A stretch of 64,000 nucleotides of DNA, from NCBI GenBank assembly GCA_963402885.1, contig OY727096.1, positions 992,001-1,056,000 of the forward strand, read 5' to 3'. A model generated the notes under the pieces. That model had not been told where the DNA came from. It made no database searches and was given only the letters and a program-made list of their open reading frames with translations. Positions 11,101-20,339 of this stretch are shown here, piece after piece. The translations under genes and the position numbers were made by a program. The DNA comes from Antedon bifida (lineage: Eukaryota > Echinodermata > Crinoidea > Comatulida > Antedonidae). The stretch's first letter is position 1. Each line of letters begins with the position of its first letter.

Positions 11101-12783
11101 TCGGCTGAAGCATTTTAATGTGCTATTATTTTTTTAGTATCCACTTCCTGCCTACCAACCATCACTAGGTTATCCAGCAGCACAAGTAAGTTACTTAAAT
11201 ACATTTTAAGAAAAACTCCGCAACATTATTTCATACGCATCTCCAATAGCGAGTAGTTCGCCAATAATTCAGGATGGATACATAAGCCAAATACAGAATA
11301 TAAAAAAATAAGTTTAACATAATCGTGGCGCTCAGCTGTGGAATAACCGAAACAATAATCTGAAAAATTCAAATACCCTTAAAATCTTTCAAGACATTGT
11401 GTTGTTGTTTGTCTAATTTACTAATTTTAACATTTTGATTTTTTTGTTGTTAACCTTGATTTTAATTTTAATGTGCTGTTATTTTTTAGTGTCCACTTCC
11501 TGCCTACCAACCATCACTAGGTTATCCAGCAGCACAAGTAAGTTACTTAAATACATTTTAAGAAAAACTCCGCAACATTATTTCATACGCATCTCCAATA
11601 GCGAGTAGTTCGCCAATAATTCAGGATGGATACATAAGCCAAATACAGAATATAAAAAAATAAGTTTAACATAATCGTGGCGCTCAGCTGTGGAATAACC
11701 GAAACAATAATCTGAAAAATTCAAATACCCTTAAAATCTTTCAAGACATTGTGTTGTTGTGTCTAATTTACTAATTTTAACATTTTGATTTTTTTGTTGT
11801 TAACCTTGATTTTAATTTTAATGTGCTGTTATTTTTTAGTGTCCACTTCCTGCCTACCAACCATCACTAGGTTATCCAGCAGCACAAGTAAGTTACTTAA
11901 ATACTTTTGGGAAAAATAATATTTTGACATTTAATATTATATTTCATATTTCTCACATTCTGTCATATTTTGTTTGTTTTAAAAATATATTGAGTTAATT
12001 TTGGTGTTAATGTTTTGTTCTAGGAACTAGCAATAAAAACATTACAAATAAACAGTGAGCAATCACAGGATGGATAAACTATTTAATAATTGATCGTACT
12101 TTTAAACTTAGTGAGTGGAGATGAAAGAGTCGTGAGTTACAACTCAGCGCTAGGTCAGGATTGAACCCTGGATCTTGAGATTGTAAGGCAAGCACGTTAT
12201 CCACCAAGCTACAGCTCCACTTTCATCAACAGAAAAATCACCTATATGTTACTTTTATGTTTTCAGCCCGCCTACCCACCACAACCACAACCACAACCTG
12301 CAGGTCACACCGCCTCAAATACCCAGTCCGTTCCACTGACCACAATAACGACCGCCAGGATCAAGCCTATAAATTACCTTTTTTGTGCTATACTTGTGAC
12401 TTTATTCTGCTGTCCAGCTGGAATTATCGGAATGATCTACAGTGTAGAAGTAAGTTTATAATTCTCTTCTGCTAAGTCCCTCCCTACCAGGGATCAGAGT
12501 AATCTCACTCTTTCCTGGTATATTAAATACGAAATACAGTATAATGCCGACAACAGTGGATTTCATTTATTTTCTTTATTTAACATGTTTTTAGTTATGT
12601 TTCAATCAATCTCAATCTTATTTTGTTTTTCAGAGTCAGATTATGTTTCGCCGTGGTGAATATGCAACCGCCGCAAGCTCGGCTAAACGAGCCAGATGCT
12701 GGACGATTTGTGCGGTGGTGACTGGTATTACAGTTATCACTGTCTTTTTCACATTTAAATTAGTACTAGCAGGCCTATCTTAA
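5157..12783 (+). CDS. Death-effector-like / CD225 (dispanin, IFITM-type) fusion protein, ten coding exons
   Basis: Exons joined by GT/AG signals and codon phase: 5157-5163, 5250-5750, 6547-6711, 7355-7377, 10186-10260, 11138-11185, 11490-11537, 11840-11887, 12267-12449, 12634-12783. The total is 1248 nt, or 415 residues. Residues 4-80 resemble a death-effector domain (LKVLYRDLIP, IDLFQELIKAGHLS, a final six-helix pattern). Residues 100-161 look like a second, more divergent death fold. Residues 170-257 are a low-similarity linker, 258-305 are three near-identical 16-residue units, and 306-330 are Pro/Gln-rich. Residues 340-412 match CD225: a first hydrophobic segment with adjacent cysteines (FCCPAG), a YSVE loop, an AxxxAKRARCW loop and a second hydrophobic segment. 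The family name and fold are known. Coupling of death-fold signalling to an endosomal or plasma-membrane anchor is inference. The start was chosen because ATGACAG at 5157 splices in phase into the first death fold. Confidence 0.8.
5250..5750 (+). CDS. Exon 2 of the fusion gene: both death folds
   Basis: A single 501-bp exon, preceded by TTTTGTAG and followed by GTATGT, holds both predicted death folds. The first has the death-effector hallmarks: a charged helix ending RDLIP, a helix with DLFQELI, the GHLS turn and a leucine-rich fifth helix. The usual RxDLL hydrophobic-charge motif is not obvious, so it is divergent. The second fold (from YFGNGITKADVDKIDALY onward) shows the same helix rhythm, with WSMILDLEHRRVI in the helix 3-4 position. 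The tandem order recalls caspase-8 and FLIP, but no caspase domain follows. Confidence 0.75.
5930..6115. repeat. Tandem repeat, about 66-bp unit, roughly 2.5 copies
   Basis: Units start at TCCATCCAAATATTTATTTG and continue through GTTCGTTCATGCATTCATTC and TTATCTATTTATAG. A partial unit recurs at 16695-16760 beside the duplicated exons, so the repeat was part of the duplicated segment. It is intronic in the fusion gene. Confidence 0.7.
6116..6186 (+). other. Candidate alternative terminal exon of the fusion gene
   Basis: After a weak 3' splice signal (TTTATTAAAG) a phase-1 frame stays open through MPTGSNEQQGIKRGVKPESG and then stops at TAG. The paralogous stretch at 16766-16872 has a better splice signal (AAAACAG) and keeps the same frame with conservative changes before TGA. 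Splicing exon 2 to this exon would give a short protein with only the death folds and no membrane domain. The support is preserved frame in two copies; no transcript data exist. Confidence 0.35.
7763..8202 (+). repeat. 21-bp tandem array A
   Basis: About 22 copies of ACACACCAATCGTCATGCAGT, written here as CACCAATCGTCATGCAG plus the ACA/T join. Variants replace CCAATCGTC with CCAAACATC or CCAATGGTC. Each unit carries a CCAAT pentamer. Confidence 0.9.
8214..8560. mobile_element. hAT-like MITE with 8-bp target duplication
   Basis: 347 bp with perfect 15-bp inverted ends CAGAGCCATATATAG / CTATATATGGCTCTG, flanked on both sides by the direct repeat ATATTGCG (8206-8213 and 8561-8568). An 8-bp duplication is typical of hAT-superfamily insertion. 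The insertion interrupts the older element whose ends read AAATATTGCGTAATTT. An internal palindrome at 8491-8535 (TATAGCGCCAC and its complement) also sits here. Confidence 0.85.
8569..8945. mobile_element. Inverted-repeat element, about 130-bp arms
   Basis: 8569-8700 and 8808-8945 are near-perfect inverted copies around a loop of about 105 bp. The arms contain TATACCGCCACCTATCGAC, ATCACGTGACG, and TTGCAATTATTGAATTCC or their complements. With the piece left of the hAT insertion (8204-8213) it forms one older MITE. A shorter relative is at 9368-9603. Confidence 0.8.
9018..9366 (+). repeat. 21-bp tandem array B
   Basis: About 17 units of the same 21-bp repeat as array A. The array is broken once near 9113-9130 by a copy of the element's subterminal GTTCACATTTATCATGCAG. 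Two reversed units lie just to its left at 8954-8990. Confidence 0.9.
9368..9603. mobile_element. 236-bp MITE between the forward and reverse satellite arrays
   Basis: Inverted arms of about 60 bp begin AAATATTGCGTAATTTATAC and close with the complement. They contain GGTGGCGGTA and ATCACGTGA. The element sits exactly where the satellite changes orientation. Confidence 0.8.
9607..10080 (-). repeat. 21-bp tandem array C (reverse orientation)
   Basis: About 22 reverse-oriented units (GTACTGCATGACGATTGGTGT and variants), ending at the right terminal repeat. Together with arrays A and B it could form a very large cruciform or hairpin transcript. Confidence 0.9.
11138..11887 (+). repeat. Tandem duplication of a 48-bp exon with its intron
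   Basis: Three exons (11138-11185, 11490-11537, 11840-11887) encode the same 16-residue unit (Y/C-PLPAYQPSLGYPAAQ). The last two belong to an almost identical 350-352 bp tandem duplication (11186-11537 and 11538-11887). All are phase 0 at both ends, so any number can be included without breaking the frame. Exon 5 at 10186-10260 ends in a related unit, the likely ancestor. Confidence 0.9.
12105..12225 (-). repeat. tRNA-derived SINE fragment
   Basis: On the minus strand an A box (TAGCTTGGTGGATAACG) and a B box (GGGTTCAATCC) occur at tRNA-like spacing. No proper acceptor stem or CCA context is present. A related fragment lies on the minus strand near 59370-59450. Confidence 0.65.
12267..12783 (+). 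CDS. Exons 9-10 of the fusion gene: CD225/dispanin domain
   Basis: Exon 9 (12267-12449) encodes a Pro/Gln linker and the first hydrophobic segment with INYLFCAIL, the double cysteine of LFCCPAG and GMIYSVE. Exon 10 (12634-12783) encodes the conserved loop with AKRARCW and the second segment, ending LAGLS-stop. In vertebrate IFITMs the equivalent cysteines are palmitoylated and the second segment spans the membrane. The splice point between the segments falls at about the same place as in IFITM genes. The C-terminal tail beyond the last segment is only a few residues. Confidence 0.85.
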
Positions 12784-12792
12784 TAGTTACAT

Positions 12793-12828
12793 CCTGCTTG
12801 TTCACGGAATTTTGTGAGAACAAGCAGG
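12793..12828 (+). other. Perfect hairpin just after the stop codon
   Basis: CCTGCTTGTTC and GAACAAGCAGG form an 11-bp perfect stem with a 14-base loop, starting ten bases after the fusion gene's stop. It would lie in the 3' untranslated region. It could be a structural mRNA element or a tiny inverted repeat of transposon origin. Confidence 0.6.
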
Positions 12829-12829
12829 G

Positions 12830-14400
12830 TGCAACGATTTTATCTCTTCACAACTACGCATGCGCTCAACGATAAAAATACAATATTATACAGATATTGA
12901 CTGCTTAGTGGCGCTTCGGGAAATATATATTCCCTCGAACATAATATCATTCCCTCGGGGATGTCAAATCTTATATTTAACCGATATAAAAGGCGATATC
13001 TGTTATATTATATAGCCAAGAACAAGTCTGCTGGGTTGGGTGAAGCTAGGCTAGGCCTCCTATAGTATTTGTATTGTATGTAAACAAGCCTGCCTAGACA
13101 CCTTACCTTGCGAAGAATAATATACAGATAATTACTAATTAATGATTCCTTGGCAATAAAATATTCACTTAGGCCTGGGTCGTTTAAATTAATAGAAGAA
13201 TTTCCATCAATAAGCCTATTAATAATAATATTATAATCAGGTAGGCCGAATAAACAATTCGTCTTCTTCTCTTCGAGGAGCCGAATCACCGGATGTTCAG
13301 CGCGTACTAGTTACTAAGTTACTACCGTGAGTATTGACCAATCACAAACGGTGTTTCATTACATTTAAGGAGGACTAATAACAAATCAGGGCGCTATGTA
13401 TGCATAGTTTAAATAGTTTAGATGATTAATTTCTTCAAGCAAGCTCCGTGGCGCAGCGGTTGAAGCGTTGTCCTTGCGATGGAGTGAGAATTCCACATGA
13501 GTTCAAGATCCAGTAGATGACTTTTGTTTATTTATCGGCAAACGCGAGTGTTGCCACACGAAAATTACACAGTCAATATCATCGAACTCGAGCATTTATA
13601 TGTTTAATTTTTTAATGACAGGGGACACGATAATTACGCGAAAATTAATCGGTCAATATCATCGTTCTCGAGGATATATACGATTTACGATCCTCGCAGC
13701 GGTAGTCATGTGATGCAGTTTCAACCAATCACGTTCACGTATTTACATAGGCTATGTAATATAATACATAAACAACGCGCGCGTAGAAACATCAAACAGG
13801 TAATACGGGATATATTACCCTTCTGATCCGCTTGACTGAGTAAATGGGCGTAATACGAAATTATATCTCATACATATTGACCAATCGGATTACAGAATTC
13901 ACGTACATAAGAGATAAAACCGTACTTGAACGATTACGGGTACTGACGTACCTACAAGTCCCATTGTATCATCGTATTCGGGATTGTCAACGTTGGCCCA
14001 CCTGAGTCTGCTAATTTCCAGTATATTCATCATTATAGTAACGTAATTGTTATAAAACGTTACACGCCTTAAAATGTTTGTGCCCATATAGCTTATGTTG
14101 AATTTTGTCTATCCAATCCAAGTAAACTTTTGTAATGAAAGTCCTACAGTTAAATAAGTGTTATGTATATAAGCCCATAAGCTAAATTCAGTAAAGATAA
14201 AAGCGCCAAATGTTATATCTTTATTTGTTTTGTGTATTTGCATTGTATTTTAGTAATAAACAGCTAACATTTTTTGTACTGTATGGTAATCATTAATTTA
14301 AATAATAATATTTAATTACTAGTAGTATTTGCGTATCACGTATCACCATTTTCAACATTCTTGTCAATGTTCTAGCAATACTTTGAATTCGTAAATAATA
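12830..14400. other. No gene seen; relics only
   Basis: No supported exon. At about 13447-13515 there is a degraded tRNA-like head (A box TGGCGCAGCGGTTGAAGCG, B-box-like GAGTTCAAGATCC). Imperfect duplicated phrases (AATTACRCRGTCAATATCATCG) occur at 13563-13590 and 13630-13665, suggesting another decayed repeat. Confidence 0.45.
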
Positions 14401-15026
14401 CCCCTTTTACACCGCCGAGCTTATAACAAACCCGGGTCGTGTCCGGATAAATTTCCCTTTCACACCGGATTCATTAACCCGGGAAGAATGACACGGGTTG
14501 CATGCATTTACACTGCAAAATACCAACCCGTGTAAATGTTCTAGATCATTCGAAATATCGCCCTCTCACGCACGAAGAGAGACCCTAGTAACGGTCTGCT
14601 CATTATACCTCCTACAATTTTGTTTTATGGCAATACACACAAAAATTGATCAGTCTACTCGTGAAGAATAATATCTTGAAATAAAAATGAATAATAAATA
14701 ACCATAAGTTTTACTTAATAAATGAGCGAATAAACAAAATCAATCTTATCTTAATTCTATGTAAATTAAATACTATAGTGAGCGAGGATAGTAAACAAAC
14801 GGGTAAAGATACTTTTACACCGCAAACACGGGTTCATCCCGGATGCGTCCCGGGTTGACTTGACGCTGAATACATTCCGCATCACTTACCCGGGTGATTG
14901 AGCGACCCGGGTAACTTTTTACGTCGTTTACACCGGCCTACATTTCCGCATTTTTGCGTCCCGGGTACGACTCGGGTTATACAATTCCGGATCAACTCCG
15001 CATTTTTACTGGCGGTGTAAAAGGGG
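14401..15026 (+). mobile_element. 626-bp TA-flanked MITE, copy 1
   Basis: It begins CCCCTTTTACACCGCC and ends with the exact complement, flanked by TA on each side (14399-14400 and 15027-15028). The interior is rich in CCCGGGT and ACCCGGG motifs in both orientations. A reversed copy of nearly the same length lies at 19714-20335. TA duplication fits a Tc1/mariner or related transposase. Confidence 0.85.
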
Positions 15027-15039
15027 TATAACAGTGGAC

Positions 15040-15460
15040 TTGCTTTTTGATTACGGGCTTTTAATGTGAAGTGCTTTACGGTTATTACTATGACGTAATT
15101 TATTTTTACGGGCGTGTATGACGTGTTAATAGATGCAAAGGTGGTTTCGCATGCCATAGACTTCCGTGAAAATATATAATATGCATGTGCAAGTGGCGCC
15201 CAGTACACACGGAGAGCAGTCCGTGTGAACATATTCAAATTATATACGTACCTCATTAATATTCATTATGCCGAACAGGTTCGTATATAGTGGTTACACA
15301 CACAGTACATACACAGAAACATAAGGTGATGTACGTCGTTAAGCACTATGGTGAAACAGATTACATTTTATGACATACGACGACTGATAGGATTTAACAA
15401 AGGTTTGGTCTAGTATTATATATTTTTTTGGCGAATTTAGCCTAGTTATTTACTACTACC
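15040..15460. repeat. Segment duplicated at 18770-19095
   Basis: Shared phrases include GGAGAGCAGT, TACATTTTATGACATACGA, GGTTTGGTCTAGTATTATAT and GGCGAATTTAGC. Both copies lie in the same orientation and are outside recognised coding sequence. The rest of the interval to 16190 has no supported gene. A possible small untranslated exon (15781-15818) sits between TTTTCTCCAG and GTAAGC and contains ATGACGGGA, comparable to exon 1 of the fusion gene, but it does not join in frame to the exons seen downstream. Confidence 0.6.
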
Positions 15461-16193
15461 GATGCATTTATTTGGTCTTTATCTTTTAATGTTTTCCAGT
15501 TAGTTGCTAATTTTAATATATTGTTAATGCTCTCGCCAGAAATTGTCTTCCAATCAAACGGCAACCACGTGTTTGGTTACGGGGCAAAATAGCGTATTTT
15601 AAGAAAATCAGGATTTTCTTTAATGATTCTTTTGTTAGTAACATCGACATTCTTTGGAAGTCATGTTCGTCTTTGCATTTAATTAAATCTTGTTTTGCAA
15701 AAATAGCCTTTATTAATTGTGTGCCTCATTTTCTTTTGTATTTTTGTACACATTATTTGAATATGTCTACATTTTCTCCAGATGGCGTGAACAGAGAATT
15801 TGAGATGATGACGGGAATGTAAGCTGAAAAAACTTGACTAAAAATCACAATTAACACAATCATTTTTATTCATTTTGTTATTGCATGTTATGATGTAATA
15901 ATTATATTATTGCCGATTGCTTGCTATATAAAATACATGGTAATATCAAGTTAAAACTTATGTTTTTATTTTCTCTTGCCACATCCCTATTCTATAATGA
16001 TTCTACTCTTTTTTAAACATACGGAAACCTAACGAATTTTAAATGATAATCGACTTTCGGAAGAATAATTACATGAAAATCGAAAATGATAACATTTGGA
16101 TTGTCACTGAATAAATACTTAAAAAAATAAATAAATACTAAATACAATTTTAGATGATCAAAAAGACACGCATTATATAAACAGAATACAATC

Positions 16194-16445
16194 ATTGACA
16201 GAAGGGCGTGTCGGATTATGACCGTAATAACAAATCTATGGTTTCATTCACGCCCTTCATTGACAGAAGGGCGTGTCGGATTATGACCGTAATAACAAAT
16301 CTATGGTATCATTCACGCCCTTCATTGACAGAAGGGCGTGTCGGATTATGACCGTAATAACAAATCTATGGTTTCATTCACGCCCTTCATTGACAGAAGG
16401 GCGTGTCGGATTATGACCGTAATAACAAATCTATGGTTTCATTAA
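16194..16445. repeat. 65-bp tandem repeat with internal hairpin, about 3.9 copies
   Basis: Units start at 16194, 16259, 16324 and 16389. Each carries GAAGGGCGTG near one end and CACGCCCTTC near the other, so each unit can fold back on itself. The units are almost identical, which indicates recent amplification. The last unit is cut short. Confidence 0.9.
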
Positions 16446-16689
16446 AAAAAAGACAAATTGTGTGAACATAGTTAGTAGTATAGTTTTATTTATTATTAAA
16501 TGTTATAGTGTACAGAAAAGTATTTCTGATTTTATTTGACCAAATAAATACTGTGAGATCAGTTGACTGAGTAACAAATAAGTTAATTATTTTTAAATGT
16601 TATAGTGCACAGAAAAGAATTTATTTGACCAAATAAATGCATCGCGTTCGTTTCGTTACTATTATGATGATCAAACGCATTCGATTCTG

Positions 16690-18300
16690 GAATCCATCCA
16701 ATTATTTATTTGTTTGTTTGTTTGTTTATGCATTCATTCATTCATTTATCTATTTATTAAAACAGGGGAAATGCCGACCGGTAGTAATGAAGAACAAGTA
16801 ATCAAAAAAGGGGTTAAACCAGAAAGCGGTTTAGTTATTTGTATTGTATCGTGTATTATACTATATTACTGAATAAACATACTTCAACCAAGCGAGTGGA
16901 GTCAAAACCTCACACATCATATCACAGTATAGTCCATATAAGTCGAAGGGGCCGAAAATGGCACCTGATCCCATCCGAGTTTCAAAACAAACTCGGGATT
17001 ATCGCCAATGATTTCCGTAAGCAATCAAAGGAGACATCACAAACTTGGTCTACCTGCAGACGTTTCAAATTACTATTAATTAAATTTCAGTATATCACCG
17101 GGCGGTTTAGAAATAATGTTCTATGCCTAATGTGTTAGGATTTAATCAAACAATATTTAAATAACATAAAATATATAATATTATTAGAATAGATTCTGAC
17201 AATTTAATTTTATTTTGTTTACAATTTAAAAAATAGATGAATATTTGCTTCAAAAACAAAAGAACTTGTGCAGACAGGACAGTCAATTTACAACAGAAAC
17301 AATGGATGCTAGATACAAAGTTGTGACTTCTCAGATATTTACCGATATTGAAATACCAGTACTGAAGGAAACTGAAAACAAAGAAACCAGAAAACCAACA
17401 CAATTTAAAGACGTAGTAGATGTAATCAGTTCCACACCACAAGAATCTAATGCTCTTACAGGTGGGGATTTTTTATCGAAGTTACCCGCGCACGCGCATT
17501 TAAATTAAAGGCGTGTACATTTATTTTTTAATCGATTTTCTACATGACATTTTGTGTTCTATAAATGCAAACTAAAATTTGATCTAATTCGTTCAATCTA
17601 TGTGAGTCATATGGCCGAGCGGTTAAGGCAGGGGCGCCGTTTACCGTACCTAAAGAGCCAACAACAACATCGGCAAGGGTTCGAGGCCGACTCGCTCCTA
17701 GTTCTGGTGGTGGAACAAGTCTTCTCGGATAAGGACTATAAACCGTAGGTCCAGTGTACACAGTTATAACCTGTGTGTACTTTAAAGAACCCAGTTCATT
17801 ATTCGAAAAAGAGTAGGGGGTTACCCCGGTGAACTGGTTCACACAATAGCCCCTGTATCAGGGGGATTACCACCTATCTGATAGGACAGTGATTAATTCA
17901 CTATTGGTAATCCTTGGCCACATTGCCTAAAGACATAAAATAAAATAAATAAAATCTTCCAAGGACTCAATATCGTCATATTATAACCATAATATGCGTA
18001 GACTATGTTTTATCCATATTGTTCTATGATTCAGTCCTGTAGCGATTGTTAAGGTTTAGGTAAATATATAATTATATATATTTTTCAGTAAAGAAGCTTT
18101 ACTATTTTAGGTGGAATAAATGTTTTATTTTAGGATTAGGCCTACAATCTATTATTTTAAATTTGAAACATGTACTGAAGTTTAGTGTCTGATAAAGAAA
18201 AGTGTAAAGCAGTTCTTAGATTGCTTAGGCTACATTGATTTAATAGTTTATCATTTTACATTTCAGATGCTTTACCTACGAATCAAGTGAGTTCTTTATT
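16690..18300 (+). pseudogene. Partial duplication of the death-fold/CD225 gene
   Basis: Contains an exon at 17297-17461 that is identical over 165 bp to exon 3 of the fusion gene (6547-6711), a 20-bp equivalent of exon 4 at 18267-18286 with good splice sites, and the candidate terminal exon at 16766-16872. The surrounding introns are recognisably similar to 5990-7385 but carry insertions and deletions. No death-fold exon and no CD225 exons are present here. It is either a decaying fragment or spare exons of the upstream gene. The perfect exon identity points to recent duplication or conversion. Confidence 0.7.
17600..17957 (+). mobile_element. tRNA-derived SINE with empty-site proof
   Basis: The head has an A box (TGGCCGAGCGGTTAAGGC) and a B box (GGTTCGAGGCC). 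The tail ends in AAATAAAATAAAT-type repeats. The duplicated segment at 7021-7050 reads straight through the insertion point (GTTCAATCTTCCAAGGACTC), so it is the empty site. This fixes the element's limits and shows that it inserted after the duplication. A short AATCT direct repeat flanks it. Confidence 0.8.
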
Positions 18301-19713
18301 TATATATACCAATGTTGAGCTTAAACTACAAAAAAAGTTAAATAAAGTTTAAAATGAATTAATAAATTGTGTTTGTGTTCTTGGTTGCTTTACCATTATA
18401 ATACCATGTTAGATTTAATTCAAAATAATTGATTTTGTTTATACGTGTTGTTAAACTACACACTGGTTGCTTACAATCTCTAAACTAATAACCAAAGATG
18501 ACGATTCAAATATTGAATTTTTAATGATAATTAATATACAAAAAAACAAAATGTCAATGAAACTAAACTGAAATAATAAATGTTAAGAGGATATATTCAT
18601 GATTTTAGATTGCTGGTTCTTAACCGAGTCGATTTTAATAGAACATTAAATCATTCTTATAGACCTATAAAAGCTATTGAAAAACTGTGGTAATAAACAA
18701 TAATAATAATATATTTAAATGGCTCTGGTAATAAGCGTTGGGTAGCGCCCTCTATAGTTTGGACCCAAGACCTCCGTGACTTTCTACGACGTGATGATAG
18801 ACGCGAGAAGTATGGACAGCAACATCATGTCATTGAATTCCGTAAAAAACATAAATGTCTAAATGGCGCCCCGTACACAATCGGAGAGCAGTTCCATTCC
18901 AGATTTCCGTGTGGAGACGAGACGTACAACACACCGCCCTGCCCTGTGTTTTCTGTGTATTTAGTGGTGGGCTTTATGGCCTAATGTTTTACTTGATTAC
19001 ATTTTATGACATACGAAGACTGTGATAGGATCTAACAAAGGTTTGGTCTAGTATTATATATTTTGTTGGCGAATTTAGCTTAGTTATTTACTAGTCTAGC
19101 TTGTGTAAAGTTAAGCCAGGCCAGTCCGCGTTTTGTTGTGATTAGCCTAGCCTAGCTAGGCCTGGTAGTAGGCTTCTCTCTGTTCGGATCGTCCGTAGGC
19201 TTGGCTCTATTGAACGGAGAGGGAGGGGCTCAATTGAAAATTTTTCAGTGTAGACCGGCATAGGCCTAGCTAGCTACAGTAGTAGTAGTAGTGGATACCA
19301 ACTGCAATATATAATTTAAAGTAAAATAAATAAGTTACAATATTAAATAAATTTATTTTATTGGAAATAATACTATTTAATGATAAGATCCCTAAAAATA
19401 TGTGAATGTAGGCCTTTATTTATAGTTTAGGCCTAAGCTTCGAAGTAGGCTACTCACTGTAGGCCTTAGCTTAGAAGTTGGAGGCCTAGCTAAAGCTAGG
19501 CCTAGGTTAGGTAGGCCCGGCCTACAGAAATATTTTAAATAAATAGATTAAGATGACATAATTAATAATTAACATTTATCATCTGGATTGCAGCACATTG
19601 TGTTAACACAAAGTTGTTTCATTACGGTACACATTAACTTTTTATACATTTATAGTTATACCAGCATTTTTATAATCATATTTATTTTACATTTTGGGGT
19701 CATGCATCTATTA
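18300..19713. other. No gene seen; duplicated block and AGGCCTA-rich patch
   Basis: 18770-19095 is the second copy of the block at 15040-15460. From 19110 to 19530 there are many overlapping TAGGCCTAGC-type palindromic words. This could be the promoter or first untranslated exon region of the Ral gene, whose coding start is at 24135, but no splice donor can be tied to it. Confidence 0.4.
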
Positions 19714-20335
19714 CCCCTTTTACACCGCCAGTAAAAATGCGGAGTTGATCCGGAATTGTATAACCCGAGTCGTACCCGGGACGCGGAAATGTAGGCCGGT
19801 GTAAACGACGTAAAAAGTTACCCGGGTCGCTGAACCACCCGGGTAAGTGATGCGGAATGTATTCAGCGTCAAGTCAACCCGGGACGCACCCGGGATGAAC
19901 CCGTGTTTGCGGTGTAAAACGCTCAGCGTATCTTTACCCGTTTGTTTACTATCCTCGCTCACTATAGTATTTAATTTACATAGAATTAAGATAAGATTGA
20001 TTTTGTTTATTCGCTTATTTATTAAATAAAACTCAATGGTTATTTATTATTCATTTTTATTTCAAGATATTATTCTTCACGAGTAGACTCCATTTTTGTG
20101 TGTATTTGCCATAAAACAAAATTGTAGGAGGTATAATGAGCAGACCGTTACTAGGGTCTCTCTTCGTGCGTGAGAGGGCGATATTTCGAATGATCTAGAA
20201 CATTTACACGGGTTGGTATTTTGCAGTGTAAATACACGAAACCTGTGTAATTCCCGGGTTAATGAATCGGGTGTGAAATGGAAATTTATCCGGACACGAC
20301 CCGGGTTTGTTATAAGCTCGGCGGTGTAAAAGGGG
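19714..20335 (-). mobile_element. 622-bp TA-flanked MITE, copy 2 (reversed)
   Basis: Inverted relative to 14401-15026, with the same CCCCTTTTACACCGCC ends and TA flanks (19712-19713 and 20336-20337). The interior is very similar, so the two copies are close in age. Confidence 0.85.
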
Positions 20336-20339
20336 TATA

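Noticed and set aside
12246-12475. Separate small genes starting at 12246 or 12257
   Set aside because: The good frame here is exon 9 of the fusion gene, bounded by splice signals. The other frame is a shadow.
14882-15256. 124-residue minus-strand frame
   Set aside because: It starts in the MITE end and runs into a duplicated non-coding block. No family resemblance and no counterpart in the second copy.
17600-17690. Functional tRNA-Ser/Leu gene
   Set aside because: The head of a 358-bp insertion with an A-rich tail and an empty site in the duplicate copy shows that it is a SINE.
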